From NCBI GenBank assembly GCA_033808535.1, contig JAPXNL010000043.1, positions 1 through 15,022 on the forward strand: a DNA stretch of 15,022 nucleotides, read 5' to 3'. Shown one piece after another: positions 1 to 7,868 of the stretch (position 1 is the first letter of the stretch; every line of letters begins with the position of its first letter). The notes beneath the pieces are model-generated. The model searched no databases. It was not told where the DNA came from and saw nothing but the letters and a program-made list of their open reading frames with translations. A program made the position numbers and the translations under genes. The stretch is from DTU078 sp033808535. Its GTDB lineage: Bacteria; Bacillota; Clostridia; Oscillospirales; CAG-272.

Positions 1-122
1 CTGTACGGGATGCGCGCGTCGCAGAGCTCGAGCACAAGGTCGACCTGCGGCAGCACCTCGGCTATCATGCGCCGGGTTTTGGCCATATGGCCGGGGAACC
101 ATTGAATAGTGCGGGAAGGCAT
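1..122 (-). CDS. rbgA: Ribosome biogenesis GTPase RbgA (YlqF), N-terminal fragment
   Basis: Only the first 40 codons are inside the window; the gene runs off the left edge. The translation begins MPSRTIQWFPGHMAKTRR and continues to VLELCDARIPY. The WFPGHMAK start followed by the LVxDARIP-like segment is the characteristic N-terminus of RbgA/YlqF, a circularly permuted GTPase that acts in late assembly of the 50S ribosomal subunit. The ATG at 122 has a Shine-Dalgarno AAGGTG (131-136, minus strand) eight bases upstream. It starts 35 bases after the lepB stop on the same strand, so it is probably the last or a middle gene of apgM-lepB-rbgA. A signal peptidase gene next to rbgA is a familiar Firmicute arrangement. 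The GTP-binding motifs lie outside the window, so the call rests on the N-terminus and the context. Confidence 0.85.
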   Translation of the reverse strand, partial: MPSRTIQWFPGHMAKTRRMIAEVLPQVDLVLELCDARIPY

Positions 123-157
123 TATAATTTCACCTTAGATAAATACATGTGAAACCG

Positions 158-730
158 TTATTTCACAGGACCGAATTTCGACAGCGGGGTGAGTCTGAGC
201 AGCACTCTGCCCAAAAGAAAGCGCGTATCGACAGGCCCGATCCGGCTGTCGCGGCTGTCAAGCGAGGAGTTGCGGTTGTCGCCCATCACGAATATTTTGC
301 CCTCGGGCACCGTAAAGGGGAAGGAAAGTGAGGACATGAGCATACCTTGACCGGGGGGACGCTTTACATAGTCCTCGTCAAGCTCCACGCCGTCAACCGT
401 AACCTTCCAGTTGTAAAAGTCGATGTCGACGACCTGCCCCTCGGTGGCGATAACGCGCTTGACGATAGGCTCGTCGTGTTTTGAGTTCGGTATCTGGAAC
501 ACGATAATATCGCCTGTTTTGGGCTTATAGAAAAGCTTTGAAATAACGAGCGCTTCGCCCTCGTGCAGAGTGTCCTCCATCGACGGCCCGATAACCATGG
601 CTATTCTGAATAAAAATGTAAACACCAGAAATACGACGGAAACGGAGAGCACAAAGATCTCCAGCCAGTCGTATGCCTCTGTTAAAAATCCTTTGCGTTC
701 GGGTGATGCGCCGTCTGCAGCTTTATTCAT
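158..730 (-). CDS. lepB: Signal peptidase I (type I leader peptidase)
   Basis: 190 residues, the usual size of a Gram-positive type I signal peptidase. The enzyme is membrane-anchored and removes signal peptides from exported preproteins on the outer face of the membrane. One N-terminal transmembrane helix lies at about residues 23-46 and is followed at once by GPSM with the nucleophile Ser50. The general base is Lys91 in VKRVIAT. The conserved box GDNRNSSLDSR is at 150-160, and the C-terminal motif IGPVDTRFLLGRVLLR is also present, so the catalytic dyad is intact. The ATG at 730 has a GGAG nine bases upstream (740-743). It sits 35 bases after apgM and 35 bases before rbgA, all on one strand, consistent with an operon read from the promoter near 2016-2044. 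No secreted substrate can be assigned specifically. Confidence 0.95.
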   Translation of the reverse strand: MNKAADGASPERKGFLTEAYDWLEIFVLSVSVVFLVFTFLFRIAMVIGPSMEDTLHEGEALVISKLFYKPKTGDIIVFQIPNSKHDEPIVKRVIATEGQVVDIDFYNWKVTVDGVELDEDYVKRPPGQGMLMSSLSFPFTVPEGKIFVMGDNRNSSLDSRDSRIGPVDTRFLLGRVLLRLTPLSKFGPVK

Positions 731-765
731 GACGATAAACTCCGATATAAAGTATTCCGCTTAGG

Positions 766-1983
766 TTACAGGCGCGCTTTTGTTGGCTCGACAGCTATTA
801 GCATGCCCATAAGTTCGTGCCCGTGCGCGATATAACATCCGGCGGCGGCAGCGCTGTCCTCGTCAAAGCGGGCGGGACCGGAGCGCGGCGCGTCGGATTC
901 ATAGATAAGGAACGGGACAGGGTCAATCGAATGCGTGCGCGTGGAAACCGGCGTCGGATGGTCGGGCAGATAGAGGATTTTATACGGCTCGCCGCAGCCG
1001 TCGAGGTAGGCTTTGACCGGAGCCAGGATTTTTTCGTCTATAAGCTCGATGGATTTGACTTTATTTTCGGTTTCGGCGCGGTGCCCGCACTCGTCGGGCG
1101 CTTCGACGTGGACATAAACAAGCTCCATGCCGTCGCGGAACGCGCCGATGGCGGCCTGCGCCTTGCCGGCGAAATTGGTGCGGATGTTTCCGGTCGCGCC
1201 TTCAACGTTTATAACCTTCATGCCCGCGCAGATGCCGATGCCCTTGATAAGATCAACGGCGGAGATAACCGCGGCGGACAATCCCCATTTTTCCTTGAAC
1301 GACGGCAGCGACGGCTTGCCGCCGGGGCTCCACAGCCACAATGAGTTTGCGGGACGCAGTCCGCGCGCCCTCCGCGCCATGTTAACGGGATGGCTGCCCA
1401 GCAGCGCAAAGCTGTCGCGCATAAGCGAGCGGTATGGCTCGCCGGGCAGGTATTCACCGATGGATTTGCCCAGAATATCGTGCGGACGCATGAAATCGCC
1501 GTACGCGGGCGGATTGTTCCATATAAGGCAGTGGCGGTAGCTGACACCGGGGTAAAAACGGCGCGCGCTTCCGCCGAATTTGGCATCAATTGCGCGGATA
1601 AGCTCCGCGGCTTCCGGTGTGGTGATTTCGTCGGCGCTGTGGTCGAGGATGGTTTTGCTTTCGTAGTCGCCGTCATCGGTCAGGGTGACGAGATTGCAGC
1701 GGAACGCGACATCGCCGTCGCGCATCACAAGCCCCATGGAAACCGCTTCAAGCGGCGAACGGCCGCGCGAATAAACGGCAGGGTCGTATGACATTATAGA
1801 CAGGTTTGCGGTATCGCTTTCTGGAACCATGCCGGCTGGCACATTTGAAACCGTGCCGACCAGCGATTTGCGTGCCAGTGAGTCAAGAGCCGGTTTTTTT
1901 GCCGCCTGATACGGCGTTTTCATGTCAAGTTCGGGTATTTTATAGTCGGATGCGCCGTCCGGTATTAAAACAAAGTATTTCAC
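766..1983 (-). CDS. apgM: Cofactor-independent phosphoglycerate mutase, archaeal-type (ApgM family)
   Basis: 405 residues from the GTG at 1983, starting MKYFVLIPDG. This GTG has AGAGG five bases upstream and matches the usual family start; an in-frame TTG at 2004 lacks such a site. Members belong to the alkaline phosphatase superfamily and interconvert 3- and 2-phosphoglycerate with two metal ions. Visible ligands are Asp9 (IPDG), the likely nucleophile Ser56 in PESDTANLS, Asp297 and His301 (APDECGH), Asp341-His342 (LPDHPTP) and His351. All are in the expected order, so the enzyme looks intact. Some relatives of this family act as alternative homoserine kinases in threonine synthesis. No thr genes are visible here, so the mutase name is favoured but the substrate is not proven. 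First gene of the apgM-lepB-rbgA group, with its own promoter at 2016-2044. Confidence 0.88.
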   Translation of the reverse strand: MKYFVLIPDGASDYKIPELDMKTPYQAAKKPALDSLARKSLVGTVSNVPAGMVPESDTANLSIMSYDPAVYSRGRSPLEAVSMGLVMRDGDVAFRCNLVTLTDDGDYESKTILDHSADEITTPEAAELIRAIDAKFGGSARRFYPGVSYRHCLIWNNPPAYGDFMRPHDILGKSIGEYLPGEPYRSLMRDSFALLGSHPVNMARRARGLRPANSLWLWSPGGKPSLPSFKEKWGLSAAVISAVDLIKGIGICAGMKVINVEGATGNIRTNFAGKAQAAIGAFRDGMELVYVHVEAPDECGHRAETENKVKSIELIDEKILAPVKAYLDGCGEPYKILYLPDHPTPVSTRTHSIDPVPFLIYESDAPRSGPARFDEDSAAAAGCYIAHGHELMGMLIAVEPTKARL

Positions 1984-2015
1984 ATATACCTCTGACAAAT
2001 ACAACTTTGCAAAAT

Positions 2016-2044
2016 ATTATAGCACAAAAAGGCTGATTATACAA
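2016..2044 (-). promoter_or_regulatory. Sigma-A promoter with extended -10 for apgM-lepB-rbgA
   Basis: On the minus strand a perfect TATAAT (2016-2021) is preceded by TGC, giving an extended -10. A partial -35 TTGTAT (2039-2044) lies 17 bases further upstream. Transcription would start near 2009, about 26 bases before the GTG of apgM, leaving just room for its Shine-Dalgarno. It is back to back with the promoter for lnt. Confidence 0.65.
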
Positions 2045-2071
2045 CAATATTTTATTAAGTCTGACGCAGTA

Positions 2072-2100
2072 TTGAATTTAGCGCTGCGATGTTGTATCAT
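2072..2100 (+). promoter_or_regulatory. Sigma-A promoter for lnt
   Basis: TTGAAT (2072-2077) and TATCAT (2095-2100) are separated by exactly 17 bases. The expected transcription start, six to seven bases after the -10, falls on the A of the ATG at 2107. The mRNA would therefore be leaderless, which fits the lack of any Shine-Dalgarno before either candidate start of lnt. Confidence 0.5.
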
Positions 2101-2106
2101 ATATTT

Positions 2107-3816
2107 ATGAGTTACTTAATCGCTTTGATTTGCGGCTTGCTTTCGTCGCTTCCGTTTATATTCCCCGACCTGTGGATAGTCGCATGGTTTTCATCTGCGC
2201 CACTGTTTTGGCTTGCAGCGCAAAAAAAGACCGCATATCGCCACGGGCTGGCTTTTTTCACGGGCTTTTACGGGGTGCTGTATTACTGGTTTGTTTACCT
2301 GTACCCGATGGACTATGCGGGATTTGACAATATACAAAGCATCGCGGTTATTGCTGTTAGCTGGATAGGTATGACATTGCTTCAGGCGCCGGGATTTGCC
2401 CTTGTTCCTCTGCTTTACAGGCGTCTGCGCACCGGACGCGCGTATGTTGACCCGTTTCTCGCGGCGTCGCTGTGGGTAATATTCGAGTGGCTGCAGACCC
2501 AGACCTGGATGGGCGTGCCGTGGGGAAGGCTTGCGGTGTCGCAATACGCTTCTCTGCCCGCGATACAGGCGTCGTCGCTGCTCGGCTCGCTGTTTGTCAG
2601 CTTTTTAATCGTGCTGGCAAACGGCTTTATAGCAGTTGCGGCAGAGCGTAAATTCAGGCTTAAACCTGCAGTGGCTCATGCCACCGATACTGCGGCGGGC
2701 GAGATGGATGGACGCTATGCGGGCGGCGACGGCGCAAACGAACCGGCTGCGGGTGCGGTTGGGGATGGAATATCCGCTGACGGTGCCGCTCCGGCTGCCG
2801 CACAATCACACGCGAGGTCAGCGGTGGTTTGCCTGATGACTGCCGCGGCGATCTTTGCGGCAAACCTCGTTTACGGCGCGGCGGCGCTGGTCACATATGA
2901 CGAAGGCGACGCAGTGAGCGTGACCGCCGCTGTGATACAGGGCAACATAGCATCGGGCGACAAATGGAAGGACGACTCTGTCGCCACATCGCTTGCACTG
3001 TATTCGCAGATGACAATCGACGCCAGCATAAAATACAGCCCGCAGATAGTGCTTTGGCCTGAAACAGTGATAACCGCGCCGCTGCGGAGCAGCAAGTGGA
3101 CATGCGAGTCTATATCGCAGCTTGCAAAAGCGACGGGCGCGGTGATTCTCGTCGGCGCGTTTGATTATGTGTATGACGAAGAAACGGACGAAACATACCG
3201 ATACAACGCGATAGTGGCGTTTTATCCCGATGGCAAGATAGGCGACATGCCCTATTACAAGCGGCATCTTGTCCCGTTCGGCGAATATCTGCCCATGCCG
3301 TGGTTTTTCAAGACATTTATACCCGTGCTTGCTGAAATGAATCTGTTCAAAAGCGACCTCTCGCCCGGCACGGACACAAACCTCATTAAAACCTATTACG
3401 GCAAGCTGGGCGGGCTTGTGTGCTTCGACTCCATATACGGCGAGCTTGTCCGCGCTTCTGTTAACGACGGCGCCAATCTTCTGGTGCTTTCCACAAACGA
3501 CTCGTGGTATCGCGATTCGGCGTCGGTGTATCAGCATAACGGCCATGCGGTGCTGCGCGCAGTCGAAAACGGGCGCTATGTAGTCCGCGCCGCAAATACA
3601 GGCGTATCGACAGTGATAAGCCCGACCGGCGAGATACTGACAATGCTTGGCCCGCTGACAAAAGGCTTTGCGGCTGCGGAGGTAAAAATGCTCTCAGGTC
3701 GCACGCTTTACAGCTACGTAGGCGACTTGTGGCTTATTGCCTGCGCCGTATTTGCGGCAGCCTGCGGCGTTTATAAGGTGGTATACGCGAGGAAAAGATC
3801 CGGGCATAATGCTTGA
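2107..3816 (+). CDS. lnt: Apolipoprotein N-acyltransferase (Lnt)
   Basis: Integral membrane enzyme that transfers a third acyl chain to the N-terminal cysteine of lipoproteins. An upstream in-frame ATG at 2089 would add six residues but lies inside the promoter region; neither start has a Shine-Dalgarno. Counting from 2107, the protein has 569 residues. The N-terminal part is made of several hydrophobic segments (to about residue 180), followed by a carbon-nitrogen hydrolase domain and a final transmembrane segment near 540-560. The catalytic triad is visible as Glu319 (VLWPETV), Lys385 (KRHLVPFGEYLP) and Cys439 (VCFDSIYGE), together with STNDSWY and the glutamate in LRAVENGR. Unusual is a hydrophilic, Ala/Gly-rich stretch of about 55 residues (about 182-238) before the last helix that precedes the catalytic domain. 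The gene stands alone between divergent apgM and a convergent kinase gene and ends at a terminator. Lnt is classical in Gram-negative bacteria and actinobacteria and patchy in Firmicutes. Confidence 0.92.
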   Translation: MSYLIALICGLLSSLPFIFPDLWIVAWFSSAPLFWLAAQKKTAYRHGLAFFTGFYGVLYYWFVYLYPMDYAGFDNIQSIAVIAVSWIGMTLLQAPGFALVPLLYRRLRTGRAYVDPFLAASLWVIFEWLQTQTWMGVPWGRLAVSQYASLPAIQASSLLGSLFVSFLIVLANGFIAVAAERKFRLKPAVAHATDTAAGEMDGRYAGGDGANEPAAGAVGDGISADGAAPAAAQSHARSAVVCLMTAAAIFAANLVYGAAALVTYDEGDAVSVTAAVIQGNIASGDKWKDDSVATSLALYSQMTIDASIKYSPQIVLWPETVITAPLRSSKWTCESISQLAKATGAVILVGAFDYVYDEETDETYRYNAIVAFYPDGKIGDMPYYKRHLVPFGEYLPMPWFFKTFIPVLAEMNLFKSDLSPGTDTNLIKTYYGKLGGLVCFDSIYGELVRASVNDGANLLVLSTNDSWYRDSASVYQHNGHAVLRAVENGRYVVRAANTGVSTVISPTGEILTMLGPLTKGFAAAEVKMLSGRTLYSYVGDLWLIACAVFAAACGVYKVVYARKRSGHNA

Positions 3817-3956
3817 ACAAAGAAGCAATTTCAGGGCATAGTGGAATTAGTCTGAGTATTACAGAACAACTATCGCCCTGCGAGCCGCACAATTTTAAAA
3901 TCGGTTTATTCGCGTCCGGACATACGTAATGCATAAAAGTCTAATAGCCTGATAGT

Positions 3957-4006
3957 AAAAAAACGGTACGATACGCAATAAAGCGAATCGTGCCGTTTTT
4001 TGTTTT
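3957..4006. terminator. Bidirectional intrinsic terminator between lnt and the histidine kinase
   Basis: An A-run (3957-3963), then CGGTACGAT paired with ATCGTGCCG (one G-U pair). The stem continues inward as CGC/GCG after an A-A mismatch around an AATAAA loop, and is followed by T6 (3996-4001) and GTTTT. The A-run and T-run let it work in both directions. It separates the convergent lnt (plus) and the histidine kinase (minus), whose stop lies five bases away. The 140 bases from 3817 to 3956 hold no other feature I can see. Confidence 0.85.
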
Positions 4007-4010
4007 ACAT

Positions 4011-5591
4011 TTAATATTTATTTGAAAGCGGCAGTTCCAGCCAGAATGTGCTGCCGCGTCCAACCTCGCTTGTGACGCCGCAGGTGCCGCCGAGCAGCTT
4101 CATGGTATTTTTGACAATCGAAAGGCCAAGCCCTGTGCCTACCGCGGCGCGCTTATGCGTCGAGCCGACCTTGTAATACCTGTCCCAGATAAGCTCCAGC
4201 TTGTCGGGCGGAATACCCTCCCCGGTGTCGGTGACCGACACGCGGACGTACCGCTTTGCGGCCGATAAATCGGTGCGCAATGTCTGCGTTACCACCACGC
4301 GCTTATCCGCGCCGGTATAGGTTAAGGCGTTGTTGATGAGATTTGTGAACGCCTGCAAAAACCGCGTGCGGTCCGTAAAAACGGTTATATCGCAGTCGGC
4401 GACAAATTCGATTGAATAGCCGTCGTGTTCTTTCAGGCGGTTATATCGCTCAAGCGTTTCACGCAATGTCTCGGTGAGATTGAACTCCGTCGGCTCTGTC
4501 TTCTGCGTGCCGCTCTCAAGCTTTGAAATGTCAAGCATATCGGAGACAAGCGAGGACAGGCGTTTTGCTTCGTCGATGATGATCTGCGCGTTTTCGGGCG
4601 TAAGCTCGCCGGGCAGGTCGCGCATTACCTCGCTGTAGCCGGCTATCATCGTCAGCGGCGTGCGCAGGTCGTGTGATATGTTTGCAATAAGCTCGCGGCG
4701 CAGTCTGTCGACCTTTGAAAGCTCGTTTGCCGCATAGCCGAGCGTGTCGCCGAGCTCTGCTATCTCGCGGTAGCCGCTTCCGGTGAAGTCTGCGCTGTAG
4801 TCGCCGTCGGCAAGCCGTTTTGCGGCGGCGTTGAGCTTTTCGATCGGGCGCGATATCCTGCGCGCCATCACAAAAGCCAGACCTACGGCAAGGGCAAGCA
4901 GCACGCCGCCGATGGCATAGAGCATTATGTTGAGCGTTTTGACCGTTGCTGTGACGGGCGAAATGATCGAGTTGAGCAAAATGAGCATGTTATCGCCTTT
5001 GGAGGTTTGGGCGATAAGCGAATAGACAATGCTCTCCTCGTCGGAGGACGGCGTGAAGCCAGTGTTGTCAACGCTGTAAAACACGCGATTTATCTCGTCA
5101 TACCGAAAACGCTCGAGATATTTGCCGCCGTTCGCTACGGTGGTGTCGTACAGCGTGAAAATCTCGTATCGCGGTATGCTCTGGATCAGGCTGTTGTCAA
5201 AACGCTTTATGTTTATAAGCCGTGTGGCGGTATCTTCGTCTTCCATGCGGAAGACCATGATGCAGACTTCGTTTCGGTCGGCGACTTTGTTCGCTGCTTT
5301 CTCCAGCTCCGCTTCATTGTCGAGCGCACGGGTCAGCTCAACGGCAGCAGCTTTAATCTCTCCGGTTTTGACGGTTTTATATATGGTATCGAGCAGCACA
5401 ACCTGAAAAAGCCAGAGCAGCGCGATTATAATCAGCGTGAAAGCCGCAAGATATGCCGACAGCTTCCACTTGATGCCTATGCGTATGTTTCTGCGCTTCT
5501 TTTTTTCGCCCGATTGTGCCGCGAGCGGCTCGAAAGATGCCGCGGGTGCAGAATCTGATATGTTTTTTTCTGTTCCGTTGTCAGCAGTCAA
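4011..5591 (-). CDS. Membrane sensor histidine kinase (HAMP-HisKA-HATPase_c)
   Basis: 526 residues. After a charged cytoplasmic tail, transmembrane helices lie at about 44-67 and 221-243 and enclose an extracytoplasmic sensor region of about 150 residues that I do not recognise. A HAMP linker (about 244-295) follows. The H-box ISHDLRTPL has the phospho-accepting His307, the N-box is NLINNAL (417-423), the G1 box is DTGEGIP (455-461) and the G2 box is GTGLGLSIVK (485-494). All catalytic boxes are present. The start codon is TTG at 5591, overlapping the stop of the response regulator gene by 11 bases, with a weak GTAGG about eight bases upstream. The overlap implies translational coupling, and the pair forms one two-component system. 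The signal is unknown; the position after htrA suggests, but does not show, an envelope or secretion stress role. Confidence 0.93.
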   Translation of the reverse strand: MTADNGTEKNISDSAPAASFEPLAAQSGEKKKRRNIRIGIKWKLSAYLAAFTLIIIALLWLFQVVLLDTIYKTVKTGEIKAAAVELTRALDNEAELEKAANKVADRNEVCIMVFRMEDEDTATRLINIKRFDNSLIQSIPRYEIFTLYDTTVANGGKYLERFRYDEINRVFYSVDNTGFTPSSDEESIVYSLIAQTSKGDNMLILLNSIISPVTATVKTLNIMLYAIGGVLLALAVGLAFVMARRISRPIEKLNAAAKRLADGDYSADFTGSGYREIAELGDTLGYAANELSKVDRLRRELIANISHDLRTPLTMIAGYSEVMRDLPGELTPENAQIIIDEAKRLSSLVSDMLDISKLESGTQKTEPTEFNLTETLRETLERYNRLKEHDGYSIEFVADCDITVFTDRTRFLQAFTNLINNALTYTGADKRVVVTQTLRTDLSAAKRYVRVSVTDTGEGIPPDKLELIWDRYYKVGSTHKRAAVGTGLGLSIVKNTMKLLGGTCGVTSEVGRGSTFWLELPLSNKY

Positions 5592-6279
5592 AACGATAAC
5601 CTACCCCGCGTAGCGTTGTTATGAATTTATTGTACGGGCCGAGACTCTTGCGCAGCAGCTTAATATGTGTGTCAAGCGTCCGGTCGTCGCCGAAAAAGTC
5701 ATAGCCCCACACCTCGCTGATAAGCCGTTCGCGGGTGAGCGCTATGTTGCGGTTGCGGATCATGTAAAACAGCAGATCGTATTCCTTGGGTGACAGGTCA
5801 ACCTGCTTGCCATCCACATAGACATACCGCCCCGTGAAATCGACCTTTAGACCCTCGGCGGTGAAAATTTCGCGCTTTTCGGCAGGGGTGGCAACGGTTT
5901 GCTCAGACGACGCCGGACGGCGCGTGCGCTTCATGATAGCGTCGACGCGCAGCATCAGCTCCTTGGGCGAAAACGGCTTGACAACATAATCGTCAACGCC
6001 CAGCTCGAACCCGCTGATTTTGTCGTATTCCTCACCGCGTGCGGAGAGCATGAGGATCGGCGTGTCAGAGGTCTTGCGAATCTCGCGGCAGGCGGAAAAG
6101 CCGTCGAGCTCCGGCATCATCACATCCATTATAATCAAATCGAACTGCTCTTTGCGGCACAGTTCGATAGCCTGCATGCCATTTTCGGCTTCTGTGACAC
6201 TGTGCCCCTCAAATTCTGCGTATTTGCGTATGAGCGCGCGGATTTTTTCCTCGTCGTCCACTACGAGCAGCTTATGCAT
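5581..6279 (-). CDS. OmpR/PhoB-family response regulator
   Basis: 232 residues. The receiver domain (about 1-118) carries the acidic pair Asp8-Asp9, the phosphorylation site Asp52 (IIMDVMMP), the switch residue Ser79 and Lys101 (VVKPFSPKE). The C-terminal part is a winged-helix DNA-binding domain of the OmpR type with the features SPKEYDLLFYMIRN, DDRTLDTHIKLLRKSL and LRGVGYRF. The ATG at 6279 has a strong GGAGGTG eight bases upstream, and a promoter lies at 6300-6328. It overlaps the cognate histidine kinase gene by 11 bases. The targets are unknown. The nearest candidate is the upstream htrA, by analogy with CssRS of Bacillus, which controls htrA-type genes; this is inference only. Confidence 0.95.
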   Translation of the reverse strand: MHKLLVVDDEEKIRALIRKYAEFEGHSVTEAENGMQAIELCRKEQFDLIIMDVMMPELDGFSACREIRKTSDTPILMLSARGEEYDKISGFELGVDDYVVKPFSPKELMLRVDAIMKRTRRPASSEQTVATPAEKREIFTAEGLKVDFTGRYVYVDGKQVDLSPKEYDLLFYMIRNRNIALTRERLISEVWGYDFFGDDRTLDTHIKLLRKSLGPYNKFITTLRGVGYRFDC

Positions 6280-6299
6280 GTCCTGACACCTCCGATATC

Positions 6300-6328
6300 A
6301 TTATAATATATTTGTTCTGTGAAAGCAA
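6300..6328 (-). promoter_or_regulatory. Sigma-A promoter for the two-component operon
   Basis: Minus strand: -35 TTGCTT (6323-6328), a 17-base spacer and a perfect -10 TATAAT (6300-6305). The start would lie near 6293, leaving a leader of about 14 bases that contains the GGAGGTG ribosome binding site. This lets the regulator and kinase be expressed independently of htrA. Confidence 0.7.
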
Positions 6329-6344
6329 TTGATAATGAATACGA

Positions 6345-6372
6345 AACGGAGAGCGGTTGCCCGTTCTCCGTT
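6345..6372 (-). terminator. Hairpin after htrA, probable weak terminator
   Basis: A 12-base stem, AACGGAGAGCGG (6345-6356) with CCGTTCTCCGTT (6361-6372), has one G-U pair and a TTGC loop. It lies 22 bases after the htrA stop and before the -35 of the two-component promoter. On the minus strand it is followed only by a short T stretch (TTTCG), so termination may be partial and allow readthrough into the regulator gene. Confidence 0.5.
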
Positions 6373-6394
6373 CCGTTAAACTTATGGTCACATA

Positions 6395-7753
6395 TTACGA
6401 AGCCGGCAGCATTTCGGTCAGCGTCAGCGGTATCTCAAGCTTATTGGCACGGCGTCCGCTGTCGTCAAGCCGCGATATTGTTATAGTCACGGTGTCGCCG
6501 ACCTTGTAATCGCCCAAAAGCGACTTGATATCGGCGATCGATGATACGGTTACGTCATCGATTGCGATTATGCGGTCACCCTCATGGAAGTCAGGCGATT
6601 CGGATTTGGCAATGTATACGCCGAAGTCGGTGATATATCTGTTATACCTCCAATACTGCAGATAGTCATCGGTGTCGTTGACTTCAAAGAGCTCAAATCC
6701 CAGTTTGGGACGGCCGGAGATATAACCCTTTTCGATAAGTTCCTTTGAAATGTTGAGCGCATGGTTGGACGGGATCGCAAATCCCAGACCCTCAATGCCG
6801 GCGCCCGAGGATTTTGCGTTTACAACGCCGATGAGGCTGCCGTTGAGGTCGAACAGACCGCCGCCCGAGTTGCCGGGGTTGATAGCCGCGTTTGTCTGGA
6901 GCAGGAAGTATTTCTGACCGTCGATCTCAATCTCGCGTCCGGTCGCGCTGATAATGCCGTTTGTCACCGTGCCGCCCAGCTCGCCCAGCGGATTGCCGAT
7001 CGCTATGACCGCCTGACCGACGACGAGCTTATCGGAGTTGCCAATAGTGGCTGCGTGCAGCGATTCGCCGTTTTCGGGTTCGATTTTTATCACGGCGATG
7101 TCCGTCTGGCTGTCACTGCCTATAAGTGTAGCCTTATATGTTTTGCCGTTGCTGGTTTTTACGTTGATTGACGATGCTCCTTCCACAACGTGCGCGCAGG
7201 TGATGATATAGCCGCTTGTGTCGATGATAACGCCGCTGCCCGCGCCTCTTGTCACATACTGTCCGAAGATGCTGTTGGTTGCCATGGCTTCCGTGGTGAT
7301 TTCCACAACGGTGTCGGCAATCTGCGCGGTTATGTCGGATATGTCGATGGCGCCTGTCAGCGTCACGCCTGCTGTGCTGTTGTTGTTGTAATTGATCGTC
7401 ACGTCGGTGTCGCCCTTTGCACCGGTATTGTTGTCACCGGTTGTTGTCACCTGGCCGGTGCCGGACAGCTCGCGCCCGACGAAAATGCCGCCGATGCCGA
7501 ACAAAGCCGAAAGGATGATTGAAAGGCAAAACATCGCCGCCACAAATCTGCGCGTCGCATATTTATGTTCTTTTCCGAGCTTTCCGGCGAAATGGACAGG
7601 GTAGCCGTACTGGCCCGGCTGCGGTCCGGGCTGCGGTCCCGCGCTGTTTTGAGATTGGGTCGGCGAGCCGAGCACAACCGGTTCCTCGGCATTGTGATCG
7701 CCGACTCCCGTGGAGTTGTTTTCTCCGTAATATCCGTTATATTCGTTTGCCAC
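6395..7753 (-). CDS. htrA: HtrA/DegP-family membrane-anchored serine protease with PDZ domain
   Basis: 452 residues. The cytoplasmic N-terminus is rich in Asn, Gly, Pro and Gln and includes two GPQP units encoded by a 12-base direct repeat (7617-7639). One transmembrane helix lies at about 70-93, then an Asn/Thr/Gly-rich linker and a trypsin-like domain with His188 (TCAHVVEG), Asp218 (QTDIAVIKI) and Ser296 (NPGNSGGGL). The triad is complete. A PDZ domain (about 350-445) follows, with GVYIAKS and FHEGDRIIAIDDV. The protein would degrade misfolded exported proteins outside the membrane, as HtrA proteases of Firmicutes do. The start is GTG at 7753, with a perfect AGGAGG (7761-7766) seven bases upstream. 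The gene is divergent from galM and upstream of a two-component system on the same strand. Confidence 0.95.
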   Translation of the reverse strand: MANEYNGYYGENNSTGVGDHNAEEPVVLGSPTQSQNSAGPQPGPQPGQYGYPVHFAGKLGKEHKYATRRFVAAMFCLSIILSALFGIGGIFVGRELSGTGQVTTTGDNNTGAKGDTDVTINYNNNSTAGVTLTGAIDISDITAQIADTVVEITTEAMATNSIFGQYVTRGAGSGVIIDTSGYIITCAHVVEGASSINVKTSNGKTYKATLIGSDSQTDIAVIKIEPENGESLHAATIGNSDKLVVGQAVIAIGNPLGELGGTVTNGIISATGREIEIDGQKYFLLQTNAAINPGNSGGGLFDLNGSLIGVVNAKSSGAGIEGLGFAIPSNHALNISKELIEKGYISGRPKLGFELFEVNDTDDYLQYWRYNRYITDFGVYIAKSESPDFHEGDRIIAIDDVTVSSIADIKSLLGDYKVGDTVTITISRLDDSGRRANKLEIPLTLTEMLPAS

Positions 7754-7819
7754 AATTATTCCTCCTGTTAAAAACTGACCGTATGCGGGTTTTATGCGTT
7801 TGTTTTTTGTTGTGTAATT

Positions 7820-7825
7820 ATTATA
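7820..7825 (-). promoter_or_regulatory. Possible -10 element for htrA
   Basis: A perfect TATAAT on the minus strand, 66 bases before the htrA start codon. No good -35 is found at 16 to 19 bases upstream, so if it is used it probably needs an activator or belongs to a regulated promoter. The call rests on the -10 alone. Confidence 0.35.
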
Positions 7826-7868
7826 AACCCGCCCTGTGATAGTTATATGATGAATTTAGAAATATTTA

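Noticed and set aside
817..1344. Long plus-strand frames opposite apgM (817-1344, 1390-1791)
   Set aside because: They are antisense to a conserved metalloenzyme and lack ribosome binding sites or domains.
2818..3546. A 242-codon minus-strand open frame inside lnt
   Set aside because: It is antisense to the catalytic domain of Lnt, which has a complete triad; the frame is a by-product of GC-rich codon use.
7617..7639. 12-base direct repeat in htrA
   Set aside because: Only two short units encoding GPQP in a flexible N-terminal tail; noted in the htrA entry but not a separate element.
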